Of a DNA stretch of 40,007 bases, positions 1 through 7,411 are shown in pieces (the first letter of the stretch is position 1; each line of letters opens with the position of its first letter). The notes under the pieces were generated by a model. It saw only the letters and a list, made by a program, of their open reading frames with translations. It ran no database searches and was not told where the DNA came from. The stretch is from CAZOAR01 sp964577985 (lineage in GTDB: Bacteria; Gemmatimonadota; CAZMKB01; CAZNLH01): the NCBI GenBank assembly GCA_964577985.1, contig CAZOAR010000025.1, forward strand, positions 1 to 40,007, read 5' to 3'. Both the position numbers and the translations under genes were made by a program.

Positions 1-73
1 CCATCGCACAATAAGGCCGATTCTGGATGGGCCGTAATGGCACGTAAAAAGTGGGGACCAATGGACAAATTCC

Positions 74-102
74 TTGATTTTTGCCCGCAAATCCATTATC
101 CT
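74..102 (+). promoter_or_regulatory. weak candidate promoter for rpoZ
   Basis: A TTGATT box at 74-79 and a TATCCT box at 97-102 are separated by 17 bases, which fits a weak sigma-70 type promoter about 85 bases before the rpoZ start. The -10 box matches consensus at only four of six positions. The gene upstream of the window may instead read through, so this is tentative. Confidence 0.3.
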
Positions 103-193
103 TAACAATTCCCATTAGATACGCCAGGAACCAATGTCGCGTGTTGGTGTATCTGACTATTGAAAAACCGCGCTGGAGGAGGCTCTTGGTTAT

Positions 194-421
194 ATGGGCA
201 AGGAATCATCTAACCCTGGCGATGATCAGCAACCTGTTTACAAGAACAAATTCGAGCTCATAGCAATCGCTGCAAGGAGGGCGAGGGAGTTGAGAGAACG
301 CAGAAGACTGACTATTGGTGGTGGGCCGGAGAAGGAACATGTTGTGGCTCTCAGGGAGTTGTTGTCCGGTCAGCTTGAAGTGGAAGTAGTCAGAAACAAA
401 AAGAAGACTCAAGCAGACTGA
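194..421 (+). CDS. rpoZ: RNA polymerase omega subunit
   Basis: This 75-residue protein resembles the omega subunit of RNA polymerase, which helps fold and assemble the beta-prime subunit in the cytoplasm. The diagnostic stretch NKFELIAIAARRARELR (about residues 18-34) matches the conserved omega core, in which an N-[RK]-F-E-L segment leads into a basic helix. The length is normal for the family. A GGAGGAGG sequence ends about 11 bases before the ATG. The protein starts with a short polar extension and ends in a basic tail. The next gene, only 30 bases downstream, encodes a sigma factor, so two polymerase subunits probably share one transcript. The small size limits certainty. Confidence 0.85.
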   Translation: MGKESSNPGDDQQPVYKNKFELIAIAARRARELRERRRLTIGGGPEKEHVVALRELLSGQLEVEVVRNKKKTQAD

Positions 422-451
422 AGATTAATTGATCGAAGTGGATGGCAACGG

Positions 452-1303
452 ATGAAAAAATCAAATCATTATCCAGTCGACGACCAGATTCTCTCCCTCT
501 ACTTTAAGGAGATAGATGAGTATCCTCTTCTTTCAAGGGAAGAGGAGGTTGGCCTGTCTCAGCGAATCAAGAACGGTGAGCAGGAGGCCCTTGAGATCCT
601 GGCGCGCTCCAACCTGCGGTTTGTTGTAGCGGTCGCCCTGAAGTATCAGAATATGGGCCTGACCCTTACCGACCTCATTTCTGAAGGGAATCTGGGCCTG
701 ATGAGGGCAGCTCAGAAGTATGACTCTAACAGGAAGGTGAGGTTTATCTCTTACGCCGTATGGTGGATCCGACAGGCTATTCTGCAGGCGATATCCGAGC
801 AGACCAAGGTCTTCCGCATTCCTCTGAATAAGGCAGGGGCAATGCAGAAGATCGGCAAGATCACCAGCGACCTTTCTCAGAGACTTGGTCGAGAGCCCAC
901 CGAGGATGAGATCGCCGGTTATGTAAACCTCGATACAAAGGAGATCAGGAAGCTGATCAGCATCTCGAGGCCTCCTGCCTCTCTCGATCAACCGTTCAGG
1001 CATACAGATGACAACGTTCTCCAGGAGTATCTGAAAGACGATTCGGAACTGAGTCCTGAAGACAGAGCCTATGAGCGCATCAGATCCGAGATCATTGACA
1101 CTGTTTTGAGAGCCTTGTCGGATAGAGAGGCTTATATAATCCGGAATTATTTTGGTCTCGAAGAGAGGGAGAGGATGACCCTCGAAGAAATAGGCAAGGT
1201 CCTGGGTATCACCAGAGAAAGGGTCCGGCAGATCAAGGAGAGGGCTCTTGAAAGGTTGCACCATGTTCCAAAGAGTAGGAGCCTGACAGCTTTTCTAAAC
1301 TGA
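452..1303 (+). CDS. rpoD: RpoD-like sigma-70 family sigma factor
   Basis: A 283-residue group 1/2 sigma factor directing RNA polymerase to -35/-10 promoters. Visible parts are region 1.2 near residues 10-45, region 2 (NLRFVVAVALKYQ, then RFISYAVWWIRQAI, about 54-110), region 3 (LGREPTEDEIAGYV, about 145-160) and the region 4 helix-turn-helix (MTLEEIGKVLGITRERVRQI, about 242-261). There is no region 1.1 or long insertion, so it is much shorter than the proteobacterial primary factor. The roughly 285-residue primary sigma of Bacteroidetes and Chlorobi is similar in build. It probably serves as the housekeeping factor, but a stationary-phase paralogue cannot be excluded. It follows rpoZ by 30 bases and ends in a strong terminator. 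Confidence 0.9.
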   Translation: MKKSNHYPVDDQILSLYFKEIDEYPLLSREEEVGLSQRIKNGEQEALEILARSNLRFVVAVALKYQNMGLTLTDLISEGNLGLMRAAQKYDSNRKVRFISYAVWWIRQAILQAISEQTKVFRIPLNKAGAMQKIGKITSDLSQRLGREPTEDEIAGYVNLDTKEIRKLISISRPPASLDQPFRHTDDNVLQEYLKDDSELSPEDRAYERIRSEIIDTVLRALSDREAYIIRNYFGLEERERMTLEEIGKVLGITRERVRQIKERALERLHHVPKSRSLTAFLN

Positions 1304-1326
1304 TTTTGCGGCAGAATATACAGGAG

Positions 1327-1361
1327 AAAGGATCGTGGGTCAGAAACACGGTCCTTTTTTC
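1327..1361 (+). terminator. intrinsic terminator of the rpoZ-sigma transcript
   Basis: The sequences at 1327-1337 and 1347-1357 form an 11-base-pair stem (one G-U pair) around a nine-base loop, followed by a run of T to about 1360. It lies 24 bases after the sigma factor stop codon and is a classic rho-independent terminator. Confidence 0.88.
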
Positions 1362-1416
1362 GTTATTATCACTCATGTTCTCGTGCCCTGATACGATATT
1401 CACACGCCTTCCCCGC

Positions 1417-1459
1417 CCTTGACAACAGCACACTGCAAAGGGTGACGAGCTTGTCAAGG
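1417..1459. repeat. 9-bp perfect inverted repeat in the sigma-comEC gap
   Basis: CCTTGACAA at 1417-1425 is exactly inverted as TTGTCAAGG at 1451-1459, with 25 bases between. Each arm contains a TTGACA-like hexamer, but no convincing -10 box lies 16-18 bases downstream on the + strand. It could be an operator or an RNA hairpin. The rest of 1362-1584 shows no gene. Confidence 0.4.
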
Positions 1460-1552
1460 TATGCTGTCCCGGCGCGTGCCTCGCCTCCTGCATCTCACAG
1501 CTCAACCGTCAGCACGGGCTGGCATGGATCTTTCGATACTCGACGATAGACT

Positions 1553-1580
1553 CTCCCTCAGAGACTCGCGAGAGAGGGAG
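1553..1580 (+). promoter_or_regulatory. hairpin that could hide the comEC ribosome-binding site
   Basis: CTCCCTC at 1553-1559 can pair with GAGGGAG at 1574-1580, which contains the GGGAG Shine-Dalgarno sequence immediately before the TTG start of comEC at 1585. The 14-base loop contains the self-complementary CTCGCGAG. If it forms, it would limit comEC translation. This is inferred by eye without an energy calculation. Confidence 0.35.
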
Positions 1581-1584
1581 TCCA

Positions 1585-3987
1585 TTGTCGAGAAGGCCTG
1601 CCATCAAGATAGCCCCCGCGCTCTTCCTGGGTGTTTCGTGCGGTGGAATCCTGCCTCTTGAGATCCGAGCCATCGATCTCCTGCTGGCCACACTTGTTCT
1701 GCTGTTCTTCACTCTGGTCCTGAAGAACCGTCTCTTCCCACTTGTCCAGGATATACTGCTCTTCCTGATACTCTACATGACAGGGATGGCAGCCTGCATT
1801 CTGGATGAAATGGGCATGCCCCGGGACCATGCCTGCAGCAGTGGCGAACACACTGTGGTCATGGAGGTGACAGGCTTCGCCCGATCGTTCCGGGGGCATC
1901 GCATCAGGGCCGAAGGGGTGCTGCGTTATGTCAACTCTATCGGCGGGCTTGTCCCGTCTGACGCGCATGTACTCATGTATCTCAAGGGGGGCGAGGAAAA
2001 GCTTCTTCCCGGCGACTTTGTTGTCGCGAGCGGGAATCTTGACAGGCCTGGCGGGCAGAAGAATCCTGGAAGCCTGAGTCAGGAGGAATCATTCAGAAGG
2101 CGGGGGCTGATATGGTCATTCAGATCCATGGAGGACCAGTGGAGTAAGATTCGGACAGAAGAGAACTCCGCATTGAAGAGGTCGCCTGGAGTAGCCCTTC
2201 GCAGGGCGACAGGTCTTGCTATAGAGGAGATGTTTGAACGAGAGGAGGCGGACTTCCTGAAGGGCATTCTCCTGGGAGAGCGGGGGAACATCTCTGACAA
2301 AAGAAGGAGTGATTTCTCCGACGCCGGAATATATCATGTGCTCGCTATTTCAGGACTGCACATCGGAATAATCTCGGGTATTCTCTATCTCCTGTTCAGC
2401 ATTCTGAGGTTGCCGCCGCTGCTGCGGGTGGTGGCATCCATTCCCGTCCTGCTGTCGTATGGGGTTGTAACCGGGATGAGGCCTTCGGTCCAGCGTGCCA
2501 TAGTGATGATATCGTTTCTCTCTATCTCGGCCACACTCCAGCGGAAAGTGGACATAGTGAACCTTCTCTACGCTATTGCGGTTGGGCTGGTCTATCTTGA
2601 TCCTTCGCTCCCTGGCGCCCCCGGCTTCCAGATGTCATTCCTCGCCACCTGGGGAATTGTCGTGCTCTACCCTGGTTTCGCAAGGATGCTCAAACCACTC
2701 CTGTCCGCGCGATTTGCCATTACAAGGGTGTTGTTCAGTATCGTCGCTGTATCGATATGTGCTCAGTTACCACTTATTCCTGTGATCGCTTCATCTTTCC
2801 ACAAGTTGTCTATTGTTGCGCCCCTGTCTAATGTTGTTGCAATCCCAACTATGGCGGTCCTCTTTCCGTCGGCGCTTCTTTCGGTTTGCGCCCATCTGGT
2901 TTACCAACCCCTCTCCGTGCCTTTCGCGGAGGTTTCCTCTCTGCTCGTGACTCTTCTTCTCGATACGTCCGCGCTGATGTCCAGATTGCCCGCAGCCTCT
3001 CTCAGGATGGGTCCGTTCGATGTCTCAACAGTAGTCATCTACTTCGCGCTGCTCTATCTTACCAGCATGGTTGTGGATGGTAAAGCGCGAGTGGGTTCGC
3101 TGGTGGTGGCCATCCTGCTCGGATGCAACATCTGGCTGGCATTCGATGTCTTTACCGGGGAGCCGCCCATGAGAGTGACATTTCTCGATGTCGGTCAGGG
3201 TGACGGAGCGGTATTTCAATTTCCTTCGGGTGAGGTGATGATCATGGATGGTGGGCCGGAACGCGAGGGCTGGAATGCAGGGGAACGGATTATTGAACCA
3301 TTCCTGCTGGCGAGCGGCATCAGGAGGATAGACATACTCGCCTTTTCACACCCGCAGCTCGATCATTTAGGTGGCCTCCCTTTCCTGATAAGTGGATTCG
3401 ATTGCGCTGCGATTCTTGATCCAGGCCAGCCGACGTCGTTGAGACAATATTCAGAAATCCTGCGCGCGGCGATCGAGCGCGATATCCCGGTTTACCATCC
3501 GAGGAGAGGAGATTCCTTCAGGGAGGGAGACGCCAGGGTCGAAATCATGCATCCTGGAAGAGAATGGGTAGGACAATTGTCGGCTCTTGACGACATCAAT
3601 GACGTGTCTCTGGTGGCCAGGTTGACCTACGGAAAGATTTCCCTGCTGATGACGGGCGATATAGAGCGTGCAGTGGAGGAGGACCTCGTCCATGCGTACG
3701 GGACCGATCTGAACGCTGATATCCTGAAGGTCGCCCATCACGGTAGCGCCTCCTCATCCACCGTGTCGTTCTTGTCCGCGGTGAACCCCTCCGTGGCGGT
3801 AGTATCGGTGGGCCGCGACAACAGATTCGGCCATCCGGACCCTTCAGTGATGGAGATGATGGGCGAGAAAGGCATAGAGGTCTTCAGGACCGACCTGTGC
3901 GGGGCGGTCGTCCTGCTCATTCACCGGGGCTGGTACGAATTGCTTGACGGATCTGGCGCAGTCATGTATAATTCGCACGCTGAATGA
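1585..3987 (+). CDS. comEC: ComEC/Rec2 family DNA-uptake channel
   Basis: An 800-residue inner-membrane protein that would carry single-stranded DNA into the cytoplasm during transformation. The N-terminus has membrane helices and a DUF4131-like segment. The central competence domain carries EREEADFLKGILLGERGNIS and then ISGLHIGI (about residues 215-265), followed by many hydrophobic helices. From about residue 528 a metallo-beta-lactamase domain begins (FLDVGQGDGA), with SHPQLDHLGG near 588, a later LMTGD and a VAHHGS motif. The length is typical of the full three-part family. The start is TTG, chosen because GGGAG lies four bases upstream and the hydrophobic N-terminus follows. A promoter for the next operon lies inside its 3' end. 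Whether the cell is naturally competent is not shown here; no other com genes are nearby. Confidence 0.93.
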   Translation: MSRRPAIKIAPALFLGVSCGGILPLEIRAIDLLLATLVLLFFTLVLKNRLFPLVQDILLFLILYMTGMAACILDEMGMPRDHACSSGEHTVVMEVTGFARSFRGHRIRAEGVLRYVNSIGGLVPSDAHVLMYLKGGEEKLLPGDFVVASGNLDRPGGQKNPGSLSQEESFRRRGLIWSFRSMEDQWSKIRTEENSALKRSPGVALRRATGLAIEEMFEREEADFLKGILLGERGNISDKRRSDFSDAGIYHVLAISGLHIGIISGILYLLFSILRLPPLLRVVASIPVLLSYGVVTGMRPSVQRAIVMISFLSISATLQRKVDIVNLLYAIAVGLVYLDPSLPGAPGFQMSFLATWGIVVLYPGFARMLKPLLSARFAITRVLFSIVAVSICAQLPLIPVIASSFHKLSIVAPLSNVVAIPTMAVLFPSALLSVCAHLVYQPLSVPFAEVSSLLVTLLLDTSALMSRLPAASLRMGPFDVSTVVIYFALLYLTSMVVDGKARVGSLVVAILLGCNIWLAFDVFTGEPPMRVTFLDVGQGDGAVFQFPSGEVMIMDGGPEREGWNAGERIIEPFLLASGIRRIDILAFSHPQLDHLGGLPFLISGFDCAAILDPGQPTSLRQYSEILRAAIERDIPVYHPRRGDSFREGDARVEIMHPGREWVGQLSALDDINDVSLVARLTYGKISLLMTGDIERAVEEDLVHAYGTDLNADILKVAHHGSASSSTVSFLSAVNPSVAVVSVGRDNRFGHPDPSVMEMMGEKGIEVFRTDLCGAVVLLIHRGWYELLDGSGAVMYNSHAE
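3944..3972 (+). promoter_or_regulatory. strong sigma-70 type promoter inside the comEC 3' end
   Basis: TTGACG at 3944-3949 and a perfect TATAAT at 3967-3972 are separated by exactly 17 bases. This is one of the best promoter matches in the window. It lies in the last codons of comEC and would start RNA near 3979, about 280 bases before the ABC transporter operon. Confidence 0.75.
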
Positions 3988-4262
3988 TGGAGGACCGCGT
4001 ACCTTCATTCTGTCTGAAAGGGTGGCTGCGCCCGTTGCTGCGCTTTAGGCGGCATTATCGTGGTGGAACATTTCATTTGTCTCTGTTTATACAGACCTGA
4101 TTCCGTTGACACTGCGATGATGGAACAGTCCCGCAGATCGCAGCAAGTATCTCCACTGTCCCTTTCCTGAGGCCGGATTCCGGTCAGAGGAACGGATGAA
4201 GCGGAGAAGTGCATTCATATTATCCTGTATGTGTGTGAGAGGGGAGAACAAGGGAGGTTTTC
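3979..4262 (+). other. structured leader or small RNA before the Gld-like operon
   Basis: No convincing reading frame occupies this stretch. The predicted start of transcription is followed by a stem of GAATGA with TCATTC (about 3982-4010). Near 4164-4194 there is a longer stem: TTTCCTGA pairs with TCAG-A-GGAA, with one bulged A on the 3' side. It encloses an inner CCGG-ATT-CCGG hairpin. There is no T-run after it, so it is not an obvious terminator. It may be a long regulatory 5' UTR or carry a small RNA. I cannot match it to a known riboswitch family. Confidence 0.4.
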
Positions 4263-5213
4263 TTGATTGAAGTCAGGGACCTGACAAAATACTATGGACA
4301 CAAGAGGGCCATCGAGAAGATCAACTTTGAGGTTGAAAAGGGCGAGATCCTTGGTTTTTTAGGCCCCAATGCCGCTGGGAAGACGACTACCATGCGGATA
4401 ATATCGTGCTTTATGCCTGCGACAGAAGGCTCTGCCTCCGTTGCGGGGTACGATGTCTTCGACAACTCGCGGGAAGTAAGACGAAGGATCGGTTACCTCC
4501 CGGAGCACCCTCCTCTGTACAATGACATGACAGTAACATCCTACCTTCGATTCGTCGCCGCCATCAAAGAACTCGAGCGCGGCAGACAAAGAGCTAGAGT
4601 CGACGAGGTAGCGGAACGATGCGGTCTGCGAGACGTCAGGAATGAGATAATCGGGAGACTTTCCAAGGGTTTCAGGCAACGTGTCGGAATAGCCCAGGCT
4701 CTGGTACACGACCCGGAGGTCATAATCCTCGATGAGCCCACTATAGGACTCGATCCCAGGCAGATCCGAGAGGTCAGAACGCTGATAAAAGACCTGGGCG
4801 GTGATCATACGATCATCCTGAGTACGCATATCCTGCCGGAGGTCAGTATGACGTGCGGCCGGGTGGTAATAATAAACGAGGGAAGAATTTCGGCTGTAGA
4901 CACACCAGAGAACCTTATCGGAAAAGGGAGGGATTTGCAGAGAATCCGCGTTGAGTTGTCCGGACCCCGCAAGGAGATTGTCAAGACCCTGGAAGGACTG
5001 GACGGTGTCGTGGGAGTTCGAGTAGACGTCGCTGAAGAAGAGAGTGGCAGGATTACACTGGACGTGGAGAGTGAGAGGGGCGAAGGCCTGTGCAGCGACC
5101 TTGCCTCCGCGGTTGTCGGCAGGGGATGGGATCTGCATGAACTCAGGCCTGTGGATGTGACACTCGAAGATGTCTTTCTCAAGCTTACTACCAGCGAGGA
5201 GGAAAGCGTATGA
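4263..5213 (+). CDS. ABC transporter ATP-binding protein, GldA/NatA type
   Basis: A 316-residue ATPase that would power the membrane permease encoded next. The Walker A motif is GPNAAGKTTT (about residues 36-45), with Ala replacing the usual Gly of GPNGAGKT. The signature is LSKGFRQRVG, the Walker B is VIILDEPTIGLD, and the switch histidine lies in LSTHIL. The C-terminal 80 residues form the accessory domain seen in gliding-type GldA and NatA-like proteins. The TTG start has GGGAGG five bases upstream. Its stop overlaps the permease start as ATGA, so the two are translationally coupled. GldA homologues occur widely outside gliding bacteria, so no gliding role should be assumed. Confidence 0.92.
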   Translation: MIEVRDLTKYYGHKRAIEKINFEVEKGEILGFLGPNAAGKTTTMRIISCFMPATEGSASVAGYDVFDNSREVRRRIGYLPEHPPLYNDMTVTSYLRFVAAIKELERGRQRARVDEVAERCGLRDVRNEIIGRLSKGFRQRVGIAQALVHDPEVIILDEPTIGLDPRQIREVRTLIKDLGGDHTIILSTHILPEVSMTCGRVVIINEGRISAVDTPENLIGKGRDLQRIRVELSGPRKEIVKTLEGLDGVVGVRVDVAEEESGRITLDVESERGEGLCSDLASAVVGRGWDLHELRPVDVTLEDVFLKLTTSEEESV

Positions 5214-5992
5214 GGAATGTCATGGCGATTTTCTTCAGGGAGATGCGGTCCTATTTCTATTCACCTATTGCCTACGTGGTTATGGGAATTTTCCTGATCA
5301 TCTCCGGATACTTCTTCTACGCTCTCCTGGCGCAGTTTCTGGAGTTCTCGCTCCGATCCATGATACAGGCTCAGTATTACAGAACGCTCCCGCCGGTTCT
5401 CAACGTGAACGAGTACGTAATACGACCACTTTTTCAGAACCTGGTCGTCATCGGGCTCTTCGTCATGCCCGCTATCACGATGAGGCTTTACGCAGAAGAG
5501 AAAAAACAGGGGACAATAGAGCTTCTGATGACTTCTCCCATATCGATACTCCAGACCGTGCTGGGGAAATTCCTGGCCGCTCTGGCGCTTTTCGTAATTA
5601 TGATTGCACCGACAATCATATACTTCCTGATTCTGGAAAGCTACGGGTCTCCCGAATGGGGCCCAGTGTGGAGTGGTTTTGCCGGAATGATACTCTTTGG
5701 CGGAAGCTTTGTCTCTCTGGGTCTCATGATATCGGCTTTCACGGAGAACCAGATTATTGCGGCCGTCGGCACATTCGGTCTTTTCCTGCTTCTCTGGGTC
5801 GTAGGGTGGCTCGCGAGCTATACGGACGGAGCGTTAAAGGCAGTGCTGGACTATATGTCCATGACGGACCACTTCAATGATTTCGCGAAGGGAGTCATCG
5901 ACAGCCAGCATATCGTTTTCTACCTGAGCCTGATTTGTTTCGGTCTCTTCATGACCTGCCGCACCGTCGAATCCATGAGATGGAGGGCGTGA
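5210..5992 (+). CDS. ABC-2 type permease, GldF-like
   Basis: A 260-residue integral membrane protein with about six hydrophobic helices (for example VVMGIFLIISGYFFYALL near 20-40 and LFGGSFVSLGLMISAF near 160-180). The conserved motif YAEEKKQGTIELLMTSPIS, about 97-115, is typical of ABC-2 permeases of the GldF/NosY group. It begins on the ATGA overlap with the ATPase gene and its stop abuts the GldG-like gene. The set ATPase-permease-GldG protein is the usual arrangement of this family. The substrate is unknown. Confidence 0.92.
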   Translation: MRNVMAIFFREMRSYFYSPIAYVVMGIFLIISGYFFYALLAQFLEFSLRSMIQAQYYRTLPPVLNVNEYVIRPLFQNLVVIGLFVMPAITMRLYAEEKKQGTIELLMTSPISILQTVLGKFLAALALFVIMIAPTIIYFLILESYGSPEWGPVWSGFAGMILFGGSFVSLGLMISAFTENQIIAAVGTFGLFLLLWVVGWLASYTDGALKAVLDYMSMTDHFNDFAKGVIDSQHIVFYLSLICFGLFMTCRTVESMRWRA

Positions 5993-5994
5993 AA

Positions 5995-7377
5995 GTGGCC
6001 AGAGGAGATAAGAGAAAACACGGATTCAATTCTGTTGTAGCGAGCCTTTTCCTGGTAGCCATCCTCGTACTTTTGAACTTTGTCTCCGATCGTCATCACG
6101 CGAGGACTGACCTGACAGAGACGGGAATGTTCAGTCTTGCGGATCAGACGGTCAAGGTGCTGGATGGACTGGAACGGGGAGTGGCCGTGCACGCATTCTT
6201 CCAGAACCCTGATGAGGGGCTCCAGGATCTACTGACCGAATACAGATTGAGTTCCCGTAACTTCTCATTCGATTTTATAGATCCGGACAGGCAGCCCGAT
6301 ATTGCCAAATCCTTCGATGTGACCCAGTATGGTACCGTTGTAGTTGAATGCGGGCCCAGGGTGGAGACGCTCCGTGACGTGACGGAAGAGAAGCTTACAA
6401 ATGCGATACTGAAAGTGAGTCGGGACGAAAAGAAGGTGGTGTACTTTCTCGAGGGCCACGGTGAGAGAGACATCGAGAACATAGAGAGGGATGGGTATAA
6501 TGCCGCTAAACAAGCCCTTGAGTCTGAAAACTACGATGTATCGAAGACGATGATTGCCAGAGAAGGAGCGGTCCCCGCTGATTGTGCGGTGTTGATAGTG
6601 GTCTCCCCGCATGCAGGCATGCTGGGTGAGGAGATTAATAAGATAACGAGTTATCTGGAGGAGGGAGGCAGCGCCTTCTTCATGCTGGACCCCTCCTCCG
6701 GCGCAGGGCTGGAGGAATTCCTGGCAAGCTGGGGAATCGACCTCGGAAACAACGTTATTGTCGACGTGAGCGGTATGGGACGCCTCTACGGGGCCGGACC
6801 GACGATACCGCTCGTGACCGATTATAAATCCCACGCGATAACCAGGGGCTTCAGCGAAATGACGTTTTTTCCCCTGGCCCGTTCCGTTACTCCCGGACGC
6901 CAGCAGGAAGAGGGGGTAGAGCTGGAGACAATTCTGAGCTCTTCACCCAAGTCATGGGCAGAGACCGAGATTGAAAAGAAGCCCCTTGAACTGAACGAGG
7001 ATGTCGACCTTGAGGGTCCGGTGTCAATTGCCGTAGCATTAACAGAGGAGCTGGAGCAGGAATCCCGGGAGGATTCCTCCGGGGCCGGAGATGCTCCTGA
7101 AGTTCTCAGGAAGCACGCCCGGATGGTCGTTATCGGTGACGCCGATTTTGCCTGTAATTCATATCTGTCTGTGTCGGGGAACAGGGACCTGTTCCTGAAT
7201 GTCGTGAACTGGCTTGCGGAAGAAGAAGACATGATCTCTATTCGACCCATGGAGAAGACGGACAGGAGGATCTCCATGACGAAGGCGCAATCACGGAATG
7301 TCTTTTACCTTACCGTGATCGCGATACCTCTGCTTGTTATCGCTGTGGGCATGGTCGTCTGGATTAAGAGGAAATAG
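5995..7377 (+). CDS. GldG-like ABC transporter auxiliary protein
   Basis: A protein of about 460 residues in the GldG/ABC-type uncharacterised transport family (DUF7088 and GldG domains by recognition). One helix anchors the N-terminus (SVVASLFLVAILVLLNFV) and one the C-terminus (VFYLTVIAIPLLVIAVGMVV), leaving a large extracytoplasmic domain. It contains the family hallmarks YFLEGHGERDIE and VVIGDADFACNSYL. The chosen GTG start at 5995 has GGAGG eight bases upstream. GTG at 5989 and ATG at 5980 are in-frame alternatives that overlap the permease. It probably works with the permease and the DUF4340 protein behind it. Confidence 0.88.
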   Translation: MARGDKRKHGFNSVVASLFLVAILVLLNFVSDRHHARTDLTETGMFSLADQTVKVLDGLERGVAVHAFFQNPDEGLQDLLTEYRLSSRNFSFDFIDPDRQPDIAKSFDVTQYGTVVVECGPRVETLRDVTEEKLTNAILKVSRDEKKVVYFLEGHGERDIENIERDGYNAAKQALESENYDVSKTMIAREGAVPADCAVLIVVSPHAGMLGEEINKITSYLEEGGSAFFMLDPSSGAGLEEFLASWGIDLGNNVIVDVSGMGRLYGAGPTIPLVTDYKSHAITRGFSEMTFFPLARSVTPGRQQEEGVELETILSSSPKSWAETEIEKKPLELNEDVDLEGPVSIAVALTEELEQESREDSSGAGDAPEVLRKHARMVVIGDADFACNSYLSVSGNRDLFLNVVNWLAEEEDMISIRPMEKTDRRISMTKAQSRNVFYLTVIAIPLLVIAVGMVVWIKRK

Positions 7378-7411
7378 AGCGGCAGCCCCCGCTCACAGGA
7401 GGTGGAGAATC

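Noticed and set aside
15..37. GATTCTGGAT near the window start, similar to the 5' end of tmRNA
   Set aside because: No tag reading frame, pseudoknots or 3' tRNA-like end follow.
1461..1661. A 66-codon frame between the sigma factor and comEC
   Set aside because: It overlaps the comEC start, has no ribosome-binding site and no recognisable protein pattern.
4110..4200. Fragments like a cobalamin riboswitch (CAGTCCCGCA and CCACTG)
   Set aside because: No B12 box with the AGTCAGGAGAC-like core is present and the downstream genes are unrelated to cobalamin.
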